DNA of 64,000 nucleotides from Eumeta japonica (Eukaryota > Arthropoda > Insecta > Lepidoptera > Psychidae). This document shows, piece after piece, positions 11,795-23,135 of this stretch (position 1 is its first letter; each line of letters begins with the position of its first letter). The DNA is taken from NCBI GenBank assembly GCA_005406025.1, contig BGZK01000017.1, positions 62,001 through 126,000 of the forward strand, written 5' to 3'. The notes under the pieces are model-generated. The model was not told where the DNA came from, ran no database searches, and saw nothing but the letters and a program-made list of their open reading frames with translations. The position numbers were made by a program, and so were the translations under genes.

Positions 11795-14700
11795 TATGTA
11801 TGTAAATGAAAGTCAGTTTATGGATTGCCTAAAACATCTGAAATATGACTTACCTAATAATCTGCAATCTTGTTGCACTTTCATTTGAAAATTAAATTGA
11901 ACGTGAGCTATGTAACATTTTTATGCATGTAATTCCTTCATTGATTTTTTTAATATTGTTTCTTTGAAACTGATATTGACCGATGGATGTACAAACATAA
12001 TGTTTGATCCAGTGATACTCAAAGATGGATTATCTTTGTTATTAACAATAATCTATTGGGAAACTATTTTTCGTGCGGTAAAATATATTTAGAATAAATT
12101 GTTTGATTATGACCATGTTGTCTGACCGGGTGTCGAACTCGGAGTTCTAACGTTCAAAGCTTTCCTTTCGTGCGTTGGTTTCCTGTTTCGAAATCTTTGT
12201 GAATTTTTTTAACAGGAAATACCAGTGTTTAAAAAATTATTGTCAAACCAAGTCAATCGTATTAGAGGCATGATAAATTATGAGTTCTACTCTTATGCTT
12301 GAGCTACTCCTACTTATATAATGATAGCTTTTGTAAAAAAAGGTTTTCAAAAACACCAAATTTCTTAAATATATTTTCTTTATTTATAAAATAATTATAA
12401 TTAAGAAGTCAATCTGCGTGGTATTCTATGTTGATTAAGACAGGTTGTGCTTTGTAATTTCAGGTCAAATAACCTGTTGGTGAACTAGTTCCCTCGCTAG
12501 ACGACCGATTTTGGGTGTCCGAGCTTATAATGCTCATGATATGCGGTCATGTGGCTGTATACTATACTAATATTTTTTTAAAACGTATGTCTGTTTACGA
12601 GAAGTTAGTTGGAAAGTAGACTCTACAGAAACGGAGAGCTCTAGTCGCGAGCTAAATATACCATCTCGTTCTTTCTGATGATAAACTAAGTTCTGAATAA
12701 CTTGTATCCCAGATATGCAATAAAAACCCCTTAAAAATATTCACGCAAAGAAGCTTACTCTGTGCCTGCGAATAAAATTAGGCATGAGAGGCTAACAAGG
12801 AATTTGAAGTTTTCTCTTAAAAATATCAAATTTTAACAAAATGGGAACTGTTTAAATTTGTCTTGCTGTGATAAAATATTTATTATCGTCGCTGCTCAAT
12901 TTATTTAAAATCAATATAAAGAGGAATAATGCTAAGATTTGACATTTAGAAATTGCATATAATGGTAGAATAATTTACTTACTATATTATTCTGTACATT
13001 AAGTAAAGTAATTATTGTGTCCAGCTTTAAAAAAATGTAAATATGCGATAATTAATATAGCTTCACGTTAACGTCTAACCGGTTATTCATCCATTTCGCA
13101 TACTTCTTTTTCAGGTAGAATAATTCAAAGATGGTCTCAAAGTGTAAGACTTAATCCTTTTTACACAGAATCCCATAAGCACAATAAGTCGAAAGGAAAT
13201 ATTTCGTGTCATCGGGAGTGTCGAAGAGAAGGAGAGAAATAAAAAAAACAGAGAGGCCAAAAGTGAAAAATGAGCATACGACCGCGCGCACGTGATAAAT
13301 GCACTAAATTTATTTTGTATACTATGTTACGTGTAGAGCTTAAGGGGACAATAACATTTGCAGGACTCCGAGGGGAGATGAGCTATGGTGGTTTTAATCT
13401 GCTTTTCATAATTCTTTTTGTTGTTCTTCTGGATCCCCTGTTTCTACTTCCGTTACAGTTAAAAGTGATTTTCATGGATAATTAAAATCTGTAGATCCTC
13501 GGATACATAACTTAGACTCCCTTTTGATTTTCATTCCGATGTATTAATACACTAGTGATTGTAAATCCTTGCAGCTAAAGCTTCTTGTACTATCTGATTT
13601 ATTTTCGAAAACCATGATTATATCTTAGTGTCTAGATATCATTTTTTATATAATTATTTGGTTGATTAAAGTTTAGGTTTTAATTGTATCTTTTAATTTA
13701 GTTCATATCTGACTTCAAAGATATTGGGATGCAACATAGAGTATTAAATCATTTTTAATGTCTTTTAAAACTTCGCATTTTAGTTATATCTGCATACTTG
13801 TCTTCACTCATTCAGTATTTTAAACGAACATTTTTTTATTTTTATTTGCTACCATCCAAATAAAATAATCCCGTCACCAAGGTTCATTTCGTTAATTCAA
13901 TACGTATTCACGTCAAATAGAAACTATCACCAGGTGTCCGACGATCAGCGAAAGTGGTACAAATGGCGGCGGCCGGACGTGACGTAACGCGGCAATGACC
14001 CCCATCCGCGGGTTGCCGCCCGCCGCTGCGATGGCTTCTTCGTTGTACCACTGTGGCATAAGTCGAAATCGATACGCATAGACTAATAATACACTTCAGG
14101 GCTCAGCTCTAGACGCGAAGCGTGTGTGGAAAAGTTTACATTAATATGGTACATCCTTTGACCGAGGGAAATTCTATATTATTGATGATATCGAGCACTA
14201 ATGTGAAAACTATTATTGATTATTTTTCTTTCTTATTTCTATTATCGTAACAATCAAATGGTAACTAGTTCTAGCTTGTAATTCTGCCTGTGTACATTTT
14301 TAAGCGTTTAAAAGGTGATTACCTAAGATTATAGGATCTGTTTCCGCGATGTGATGGTGTTATTTGCGGTTCGCGGCCATAAATTATTTATCTATCAAGT
14401 TTCATCGGAATCAGTACAGAAGCTTCATTGAACGTTGTAAAGAAAAATGAACACTCTTAGAATTACAAGCGTAAGGATCTTTCAAATACTCTTGCTCTGC
14501 AGTTCGTTTGTAACCGACATGGGTTTACGGTTGCAGTAGCGAAGCGCAATTACTTTCAAAATTCTTCTACTTCTGGCAGCAATCACAGAACCTACCTATA
14601 TTGATCTTCGCACTAGCCAGTTACATGTGTGGGCGAAATTCCATGACAGTGGCTGGCCCCATAAACTGTGAAAGCGAAACTAACAAACTCGCTTTCGCTT

Positions 14701-15631
14701 TGCTAAATTGTTAATGTATGTAAGTATAATTGATTCTAAACTACAAAATATTTTTTGTCGATCTTGGTAACGTTTTCCGGTGGTTTCATTAAAGCTATCA
14801 TTGTTTTGTTTGAAATATACCGGGAAATGATTATTTTTCACGCAGTTTATAGAAATTGAGCGACTTTGGTAAAATGAAAGATACTTTAAATTCTACTCAA
14901 TGAAAACTTTTCCAACAAGTTGTTAATTGACTGAAAAAAGTTCTATATTTTTATTAACAACAGTTCTTATATCGATAGCTAATTGAAGCGATCTATACAA
15001 TCATTTATACAATTTTAAGCTAATTTTGAGTTATTCGCATGTGGGGGTTAATGGTTTCCGTTGAATAGCTTGTTTATGCTAGCCATTTCGGTCAGCATAA
15101 CACTAAAGATTCAATATTTTCATATCGTTTCCAAGTTTTCTTTTTAAACAGTTCCATTTTATTTTATACATTACTACTTATTTTAACCTTTTAATGATTG
15201 ACCGATAGCATCAGCCTTTCATCGCGACTTGACATCAGGGATTAGCATTTAGCGATATCAATATAGCGATAGCATTTCTGGAATCATAAAATGTTCTGCA
15301 TTGATGATGGACCTATTAGTATACGTATAAAATCTAATAACCGATCCAGGTTTCTAACGAAAAACCATAGTGAAACAGATGAAACCGCTACTTATACTAT
15401 GCCACGACTAATCACTATTTGTCTAGTCTACTCATCTTCAGGAACTTCATTGAAATCGCCACGAAAAATCTTTATATACTTTGTGGTATTTTACATACAT
15501 TACACAGAATTCTATTCTGGTATGAGGGAGAGTGATGTTCACACACAATACGCCTCAAACTATAAACACATCATTCCGTTTCAACCACTAAAGATACAAT
15601 TTTGTATTGAATGTGTACGTTTACGTTCCAG
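11795..15631. other. Upstream flank of the phospholipase gene
   Basis: No secure exon was found. Near 12120-12165 the segment GGGTGTCGAACTCGG resembles a decayed tRNA T-arm, so a tRNA-derived SINE is possible. The GC-rich palindrome at 13953-14052 is listed separately. A hydrophobic N-terminus-like frame starts at 13378 (MSYGGFNLLFIILFVVLLDP) and could be a signal-peptide exon, but no consensus donor in the required phase follows it. The remainder is AT-rich with no visible feature. Confidence 0.35.
13953..14052. repeat. GC-rich nested palindrome
   Basis: AGTGGTACAA at 13953-13962 is the exact reverse complement of TTGTACCACT at 14043-14052. Inside it, GCGGCAA (13989-13995) pairs with TTGCCGC (14013-14019). 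The 100 bases between are strongly GC-rich in an AT-rich neighbourhood and contain TGACGTAA, a CRE/AP-1-like core. It could be a small MITE or a regulatory island 1.6 kb before the first recognised phospholipase exon. Confidence 0.65.
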
Positions 15632-15737
15632 TGATGAGGACGAGGGCGAACGCCTCCTGGTGCGGCTGGGGCGTGTCAACCGCCCCCTGGCGGTCACTTT
15701 CCCCCAGATGATACGCCTCATGGCGCAGTGCCAACAG
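15632..15737 (+). CDS. PLA2 gene, first recognised exon
   Basis: Acceptor TTACGTTCCAG and donor CAACAG|GTAACC bound the exon. It begins with one base completing a split codon and ends on a codon boundary. It reads DEDEGERLLVRLGRVNRPLA and then TFPQMIRLMAQCQQ, a propeptide-like region, and is clearly GC-richer than its flanks. The single Cys here occurs in a position typical of insect group III precursors. Confidence 0.8.
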
Positions 15738-18700
15738 GTAACCAAAGTTCTCGACGCGATTGGCATATCATCTCCATTTGTAACTAATTCTTCGTTTAAG
15801 CCCTAAACTCCATTATTTCGTTATGTATTTTTCTGTAGGATACTAAAAATCTATTGACTCTATCTATACTTTCGTTACGTAAAATTTATATCGTTTTAAA
15901 ATTTTAATCTGGTTTAAATACTGGAGCTATATAGTGAAACATTTGTCAATCGAGGCAATTTTTATTTCAACGTCCCATAGCTATTACACGAGTGACATTT
16001 GTATATCTATATACTAACGTTTTCTTGTGGCTCCGCTCACACGGATAGTGAATTTTGATTTAGATCTTTATTAAAACTTTGATTCCAAGCTTGATTCCGA
16101 TCGCACCACTAACATAGATCTTGACCTTATTTCTGATTTTGTTCTTCGTCCGTTTTCGTTTCGCTCTCTTTTCACCATCTATTTCTCAATCTCCCTCAAT
16201 CCTTCCCCATTCCTTTTCCAGTGTGAACTGCGAACAAACACAGATTTAAATGAAAATTTATCTTATTTTTAACATACGCATGTTAAAAATAACATGTGTA
16301 TATATTTATTACATGTAAGACAATCGGTTTATTTTAGTGTTTATAGTATCAAAGTCTTAACGTTGTAGTACGATAAACAATGCTGTGATTTTTTTTCCAA
16401 AATGACTGTTAGCTCTAAAATTACTGTTAGCAGCCTAGGTTACCTATTATAACCAAATGTATGATTAGTCAGATGGTGTACTACCATACTAAAAAAAATA
16501 TGCTAATCAGAACAGCGCTCAGACTAAGCGCTGTCACTGTTTTACTTCCGACATCGTGCTTTAAAATTGTTACCGCCAATTCCGTATCCAAATATATATT
16601 TAAATCTAGACAAATAATATTGTTTCATACCAAAAAAGTAATCATGAAAGTCGGAGAAGTGGTTCCCGAGGTATTGGCCTTCGAACGGACACAGAAAGAA
16701 CAATGTGTTTTATAATATGCATGGGTGATATGTATTTGTAATCGTATTTATTCAAAACGTCATCAACTATATCAATAGCGAATTTCAATTCAAGTGTTTC
16801 AGTCGCAAAATATCAATTTAGACAGGTCTTATATTTGTGAAAACTGGTTTGACACAACATATCTTTTCGAATCATTGGTACTGTACCACAGGAATATGCA
16901 ATTCCAACGAAAAGCTAGATGCTAGATTACCTGTGAAACCGTTATCACATTCTAACCTGTTACCGAAAGATAGCTTAGTTCTACGAAGCTTCTACAAATA
17001 ACGTGGAGCAAGACGACACAAAGCACAGAGCGACCAGATATTAACTTTTGTTGTACGAGCGTCGTATGAGGCGGGTGTGTGAGCTTGTGTGCGGTTGTTG
17101 TGCATAGGCTATCTTCCTTGAAACCATAGTGTCCGTCCGCCCGTCGACAACCGTTCATTGTTTTAGCTCTTGGTTGTTATTTTACGCGCAAGTAGAAATC
17201 CGAGTTACTTGAAAACTCTCCATCTTTATTTTCACTAAAGCCATTTGCATAATACCGTCTTTTGTCTATGTTCTCTTTTTGCCTATAAATTGTATCGAGT
17301 GCTTTACGATAATAGTATTTTACGATGTTAATAAAATTACGTAGAATTATCGACTATTTACAGCCGATTTAACAAATAAAAACATGGTTGTAGTGATAAT
17401 GATTGATTAGCGATAAAAAAGTATAATCTTGATTGTAAGATTATATCTAAGTTTATCTAAGCATTAGCTATTCCTGGATTAGCACGGAAACCTGACGACA
17501 AAATTTTGATGATTGTATTTTGTTGTCGTTGGGTTCTATTGGTGTAATAAAGAAGCTAGTGACAATGTTAGCGGCCCTTAGAATATATTGTATATATGTG
17601 CTTAGATTTGGTTGAACAGAGTAAAAAATACTTATATAATTACGCGTCAAATATGCCCATAAATAATTGATGAAATTACCAGAGTCTAAAGTGCAAGTTT
17701 GGCGCGTCTATTACAAGTACCAATGACGTCTATGTATTTTGTAAGTACATAGAGGTCGTTGGTCAGCATATACTTTGTAATTTGAAATGATATTCTGTAT
17801 TAAATAACTTTTGTACGTAAGAAAGAATCTTTTGGTGTGTAATTGTAGTTTGCTAAAAAAAAAATAATTTTTGACATGAAGTCAAGTTATTTGTGTCTAT
17901 ATCGGATGGCGTCAAATTAGCGTCGTGGACTTGATGAGGAATACTTAATATGGTACAACTAATTTCATTTCAATGTTGATTTTGAAAATTAGTTATCTAA
18001 TAGTTTTTTAAACGTGGAGAGCTAGAGTAATAAGAATCTAAGGATTTTTATTTCATTACCCATTTATTTGTTCACTTAAAGTTATCAATAGGAATTAAAC
18101 TATTTAGGTACGAAATTGTATCGGCTAAAATATCGGCTGGCATTAATCTATGTCAAAAATAAAAAAAAATGAAGTTATGACATGTATACAAGTAGCTTCA
18201 CTCTATGATACTGAGGCTGTGTTACATGTAGTAAATGTCGTTAAAAACAGAATGCATTACTCAGTAGAAAAAGCTGTCCACATTGTTAGTGTTTACGTCT
18301 TTTTATTAATCACTAACGAAGTTTGACAAAGATAACACAAAACAGTTATACCTCGTCAATTTATATGCAAAAATTAAAGACTTCTTCTCAACCAATCAAA
18401 ATACATTTTTTGATACTTGATTGTTAAATGGTGCTACGTCATTGTATGTTTTCGCTAAACCATATTAAATCCCAGTTATTAGAAAGATCAAATTACATAA
18501 AAACATATATCTACATTTTAATCGTTGCTGGTGCAAGATTCAATATTTGAAATTACTCTAATAAAAGGACTTCATAAAAGTCATATACTAAGTACTTGTA
18601 AAATGTATTAAAATACTTTTAATATAGGAAACTTATTATTTATAGAGTTGCTAGCTTTTAGCAAATGGCGTTAATTTAATTTTGTAAAATTAGTTTAATA

Positions 18701-21700
18701 TTATAATAAGAATGCACATCTTTTTTCTTATTAACGAATTATTATTATTTTGTAAAAAGGAGATAACATGATAAATATTCTGAAATCAACCTACCTATAG
18801 AAAGTAATTTTAGCATTTTGCCGCACTTATTCGCGTAATTTCAATAAATACACAAAACAACGCGCTACATGCATTGACCTGACCCTTGGTAATCGTGGCC
18901 TTTACCTAGCGCCAATTGCACCAAAGAAGCCAATCAAAGTGGAGCCATTTAAATGGATTAGATGCTGTCGCTGTAACACCCATTATATATCTTATAATAC
19001 TACAGCATGAACTATTTGCATATAAGCGCTATCTATTCACATCCGTCACATGTTTGGTTACGCTAGCGATCATGTTCCATATTTGGAAGTAAGAAAATCG
19101 CTTACCGGAATTCGTGGTATAGTCTGGGTCATACACGTGTAGATCATTGGAAGATATTTTGCAATAAACAATAAAATCAAATTAAAATTGCTTACAAGAT
19201 TGAATAGAACTTTAAATAACATGATAGCGCTGCCTCTTACTATTTCTTGAAATTATAAACTATTTCACTGGTTACTTCTTTTGGTTTGAAAGATTCTTTA
19301 CATATGATTCGTGGAGCAGGAGTTAGTTTATGGAGTATTATTATTATAAACTAACATCCATTTCCCAGAAGAATAGGCAGAGACTATAGATTTTCACATG
19401 GTACGATCTTTGCATATTTCTCTTGCTTCACTGTCATCCATAAATCTTTTCATGCAAGTTCGTTTGTTTCGGGTGCTTAATATTTATGGTATTTTTAAGA
19501 TTCCGTGGTCAACAAGAGACCCTTATAATTTCGCTTTGTTCGTCCGTCCGTCCGTCTGTTTGTCTGTCTATCTGTCCGTGGCTTAGATCGGCGACTCTTA
19601 GTACTAGAAAGTTATGATTTGGTATGGGTATATATATAAACCACGCCAACATAGTTTTTTTGGGGAAAACGCTACACGCAAAGTGGGGAAAAATATTTTT
19701 TCTCGGTTATGCCATCACCAAGGTATCATTAGATAGCTCATTTAAAAACATTGCGGTTGTGTGAAAACCATTTTCGATTAGGAATCCATTTGTAAAACAT
19801 TAAGTTATAAAGTGCTAATTTTTGTTAGTCAAGTATTTTCCCCTGCCGTATAAATTTCTTACAATTCTTTAAAATACTTTCTTAACATTCTTGGTTGAGC
19901 GAAAAAATTTACGAGAGTGACGTATATTACAAATTTAAAAGAAAAACCATTACAGCTAAGTAATCTTTAAAAGTTAACGAGTTAAAGGCGACGAAATGAA
20001 AATATATAATTGGGTGAGTAAAAAGGAAATTTCGTACGCATTGAAAATTATTTGGATGACGTTGTTGATTGTGTAAAACATGTAGTAAATATACGTTTAT
20101 GAACTACGTAAAATTATCGAAATATGATATCATGTAATCAATGAGACCGTCCCATGTGGGCCCGTTTTAGACGTTATTACTCGTTAAGCCGTGAATCCAA
20201 TTATAATTCAATAGGTTCAAATTCGGTATAAAACAAAAAACCTCCTTTTAAGTCCGTATAATGTGACGACAACTACGGAACCCTACACTACGCATACCCG
20301 ACAGGTACTTGCCCAGGTTTTTTTAATATACCGCCAATTTGGTCTACATAGCATTTTGTGGGGTGTCCTTTGCCCATATTTCCATCACACACATTGGCGC
20401 TATAGATCTATTTGTGAATGTCGTCTAAAAAAAAATCGATATCATTTAATAGTTGTTTCATTATTTATACGTGTTTGTTTCAGGTGGAAGGGGTTGAAGC
20501 CTTAGAAAGCGGGACTGGTTCAATGATTCCAGTAAGTAGTAATGACGGTAGTGGAGGTAGTCGGCGCTCTGGCGGCTGGGGAGTGGGGGCGGCGCGCGCG
20601 CGGCTGCACGCGGGCGGCGCACACGCCGGGCTGCTGGGTGGAAGCCCGCTTACTCTATTGCAGGGAATTATACCTGGTAATATTTATGGCAGAGTAATCA
20701 TTAAAGTGGAAATTAAAATACTTTGAACAATTTTAGGTTATTTAATACTTCTGTCGACTTCTACGACACAAGTCTTTTTTTTAAATTATTTGTCTGTCTG
20801 ATACGTGTTTTTAAATTTGCCGGCATTTAACAAAACATTCACTGTGCAATTCCTTAATGCTGAAATGACCTTTTATGCATTTCCTTTCTACTTATTGACG
20901 TCATTTTCCTACTTTCTCAAAGGCAGCATCATAAAGTTATGAACTGTAACTGTGGCTGTGCATACTGTGAGCACGTGTGCTTATAGAATAAAAGAAACAA
21001 AAAAAAGCTAATGTATAATAAAATAGCAGAATCGGGTATATCTATACATTGAAAATATGTATGGAAAACAAAGAAGTGACGATAACAGAGAGGTGGTATA
21101 AGAGAAACGATTGTTTGTTAATTCTTTTTATGTCTGTCTGTTTAACGGTTTTCACGGATAGATAAAGCTTGGCTTAGAGCAAAACATAGACTTCATCTCG
21201 CTTATAAAATTCTCGCATGTCAGGAAAAAAGTTATCTTCAGGGGTGGCAGTTGAGTAGTATAGAGTACACATTCTTTCACATAGAAAAGTACGTTATCCA
21301 AGAGTATTCTAGCCTATACTTTATTTTGATATTAGCATTTATCCTGGTTTCATACAAGCTGGAACCATGAGCGATTGAGCGATATCGCAATATATATATC
21401 GATATAGCAGAATTGAGTCACGACTGGGATCCGGGTCGAAACCGAGTGTCGGGTCGACGTACAATCAAGAGCGTGACCAGGATCGAAATCGAGAACAGTA
21501 CCGGAACCGGATTTGAAGGCGGGAACGATATTGGGATTGACAACAAGGCCTTTCCATATAAAATATGAAGGAACGCATCCTTTGATCAGGTGGACTAAGT
21601 CGCAGGCGGAAACCTAGTTTAATACACGTAAAAAATTAAGAATATTCTTGAAAAAATGGCGATGTAAATATAACAAAAATAAACTGTGTTTGGGTGTCAG

Positions 21701-23135
21701 TGGACTACATAAAATTATGAATTCATTCTGAGGGCTACAAAATCTGAAAGAACGTCCCGTGTGCAAATTTGTAGTCTCTGCCGATCCTTATGGGAAAGAG
21801 GCATAAGTTAATAATATTAATACCATTATTTAAATTTTAAATTTTGTTAAACAAATACTTTGTAAAAATAATATTAATGAACATGACCAGCTTCATTTCT
21901 TCGAATTTGTCTCCTTTTGTAATACTGTGTGATAATATTTAATTGTGTTTTGCATAATTTTGGTTTGATAGAGCTACCTTGGAGTTTGTTTCCCGATTTT
22001 ATTAAAGAATAACTGCTTTATCAACAAGAGGTAATTTTTTAACATACTGTAATTTGTTTTTAAATATGATAATCTACGAAATAAAGATATTTTGATTTTG
22101 AATTTGAACCATAGAGAGTGAGATTACTTTAAACCTTTTATTTTCAAGTAAATAATAATATAAATAATAACATTATCAATAGAAGTTTAGAACAGCCCCA
22201 GTGCAGTCTTAAATCGTGACGGATAAATTAGGTATCTCAATTTTTAATTATTTTAGACATAATGTAGGCACATATTTTTAAAATGTTGAATTAACACTAA
22301 TTCCTTTTTTTTAGAGTAGTATTTACACAATTTTATTGTACAATTTGGCATTTTCATTTTAAAATCATTAAAACAGACGATACCACCAAGTTTCCTAATT
22401 GTTACAAGAAGATTAACTGCTGAAAAAATAGACGTGTGTGCATAAATTCAAAATTGTCAGGCGATCGGCTTGACGGCATTGACGATACGCTTATCTTTAA
22501 GCGCAGCGTATGTCAATAAATACATTATAAATACTTAACTGGAATGTGGAAACGGATTAATTATATGATTTTGCTAAGTAATGGAATCGCAGCTCCGTGG
22601 GGCGTACCCAGCTTCTGGCCTAGGGGGGAGGAGCAAGTCAGATTTTTAGGTCAGATCGTGTAAACAGGTCGTAATATATTGCAGAACATATAATACAGGG
22701 GGGGGGGCAGTTAACCCCCCCTGCCCCCCTCGGGTACGCCCACACGCAACTCAAAATTGCTCAATAAACCATACGTAAGCCATGCTTAATAGGTGTATGA
22801 CGTCATTTCCAGGCACAAAATGGTGCGGCACGGGAGACATAGCGGCCGACTACCACGACCTGGGCGCCGACCGGCGGCTCGACCGCTGCTGCCGCACCCA
22901 CGACCTCTGTCCGACCAAAGTTCGAGCGTTTTCTCAGCGTTACAACCTCACGAACAATTCCATCTACAGCAAATCTCACTGTATATGCGACGACATGCTG
23001 TTCGATTGCCTCAAAGCGACCAACACGTCGGCGTCACAAGTGATGGGGCATATTTATTTTAATATAGTCCAAGTTCCGTGCCTCGAAGATGCGCCCGCCG
23101 GCCGCCACTTCAGAGAGGCTAAACAAGGCTTTTAG
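15632..23135 (+). CDS. Secreted group III phospholipase A2 (3' three exons; 5' end not found)
   Basis: The three exons join in frame to give 206 residues and a stop. Secreted PLA2 cleaves the sn-2 ester of phospholipids outside the cell, using Ca2+ and a His/Asp pair. The visible catalytic domain starts at IIPGTKWCGTGDIA (Ca2+ loop), followed by DRCCRTHDLCP with the active-site HD, then CICDDMLFDCL, where the supporting Asp lies. Eight cysteines of the domain fit the first four disulfides of group III enzymes. The final C-terminal pair of the family is absent because the protein stops soon after VPCLED. N-terminal to the domain is RLMAQCQQ, as in insect group III precursors, and then a Gly/Ser/Ala/Arg-rich linker. 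The start codon and signal peptide must lie upstream, because exon 15632 opens with the third base of a codon. Family assignment is firm; the substrate and tissue are unknown. Confidence 0.88.
16014..16230 (-). mobile_element. Helitron-like relic, minus strand
   Basis: Read on the minus strand the left edge gives GTGAGCGGAGCCACAAGAAA then ACGTTAG|T, a mutated CTAG|T terminus. The interior, TTGATTCCGATCG and GTTCTTCGTCCGTTTTCG, is the complement of the purine-rich motif shared by the family. Boundaries are approximate. Confidence 0.4.
16263..16292. repeat. Perfect 13-bp-stem hairpin
   Basis: TTATTTTTAACAT and ATGTTAAAAATAA flank the loop ACGC. It lies in the phospholipase intron immediately after a Helitron-like relic. 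No function is assigned. Confidence 0.6.
17719..17763. repeat. Intronic hairpin with ~18-bp stem
   Basis: CCAATGACGTCTATGTA (17720-17736) pairs with TACATAGAGGTCGTTGG (17746-17762) with one G-G mismatch and one wobble pair, around a nine-base loop. It is stronger than most random hairpins because the stem has mixed composition. It is shorter than a usual animal pre-miRNA, so I list it as an inverted repeat. Confidence 0.6.
19492..20323 (-). repeat. Dispersed repeat, inverted copy
   Basis: The reverse complement starts AAAAAAACCTGGGCAAGTAC and GTAGTGTAGGGTTCCGTAGT at 20323-20270. It ends with a GACAGACAAACAGACGGACG tract and an AATTATAAGGGTCTC tail near 19492. Head and tail match the copy at 1089-1728 in order. 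It sits wholly inside the phospholipase intron. No coding capacity. Confidence 0.6.
20484..20676 (+). CDS. PLA2 gene, middle exon
   Basis: Acceptor TTTGTTTCAG and donor CCTG|GTAATA. The exon starts on a codon boundary and ends after the first base of a Gly codon completed by the next exon. It encodes VEGVEALESGTGSMIPVSS, then a low-complexity Gly/Ser/Arg/Ala/His stretch, then SPLTLLQGIIPG, the start of the catalytic domain. The linker comes from a run of alternating G and C at 20588-20630 and is probably variable between individuals or species. Confidence 0.85.
20900..21617 (+). mobile_element. Helitron-like relic in PLA2 intron
   Basis: The right end reads CGCAGGCGGAAACCTAG|T. The segments AGCAGAATCGGGTATATCTA and GGCGGGAACGATATTGGGAT, and the 3' region with ATGAAGGAACGCATC, have clear counterparts in the same order at 58440-58905. 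The two are diverged copies about 0.5-0.7 kb long. The interior contains GGATCGAAATCGAGAACAG-type motifs. The 5' limit is approximate. Confidence 0.55.
22030..22107 (+). mobile_element. LINE 3'-end signature
   Basis: TACGAAATAAAGATATTTTG followed by ATTTTGAATTTGA is the reverse complement of the 3' end seen at 6553-6600. It marks a short LINE fragment inserted on the + strand. Only the last few tens of bases are recognisable. Confidence 0.4.
22597..22743. mobile_element. Short MITE with GTGGGGCGTACCC ends
   Basis: GTGGGGCGTACCC at 22597-22609 is mirrored by GGGTACGCCCAC at 22732-22743. The interior has a G9 run followed by CCCCCCTGCCCCCCT, which also pairs. The unit is about 147 bp, non-coding and suited to cruciform formation. 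It sits 69 bp before a phospholipase exon, so it lies close to the branch-point region. Confidence 0.6.
22813..23135 (+). CDS. PLA2 gene, catalytic exon
   Basis: Acceptor GACGTCATTTCCAG. The first two bases complete the Gly of PGTKWCG. The exon encodes the Ca2+ loop WCGTGDIAADYHDLG, the catalytic motif CCRTHDLCP (His and Asp adjacent), a Thr/Asn stretch with a potential N-glycosylation site (NNS), CICDDMLFDCL and a short tail ending EAKQGF before TAG. A possible AATAAA poly(A) signal lies about 300 bases on, at 23430. Confidence 0.92.

Larger units (their letters stand above)
15738..20483 (+). other. PLA2 intron (4.7 kb)
   Basis: A GT-AG, phase 0 intron. It carries a Helitron-type relic (16014-16230), two perfect or near-perfect hairpins (16263-16292 and 17719-17763) and an inverted copy of the dispersed CCGGCCAAGTGC repeat (19492-20323). 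Frames of 60-85 codons within it are not recognisable. Nothing else is seen. Confidence 0.7.
20677..22812 (+). other. PLA2 intron (2.1 kb)
   Basis: A phase 1 GT-AG intron. It contains a Helitron-like relic (about 20900-21617), a LINE 3'-end signature on the + strand ending near 22105 (GAAATAAAGATATTTTGATT) and a MITE-like inverted repeat at 22597-22743, only 70 bases before the next exon. Confidence 0.7.

Noticed and set aside
12120..12165. tRNA gene
   Set aside because: Only a T-arm-like GGGTGTCGAACTCGG is visible; no acceptor stem or anticodon arm could be paired.
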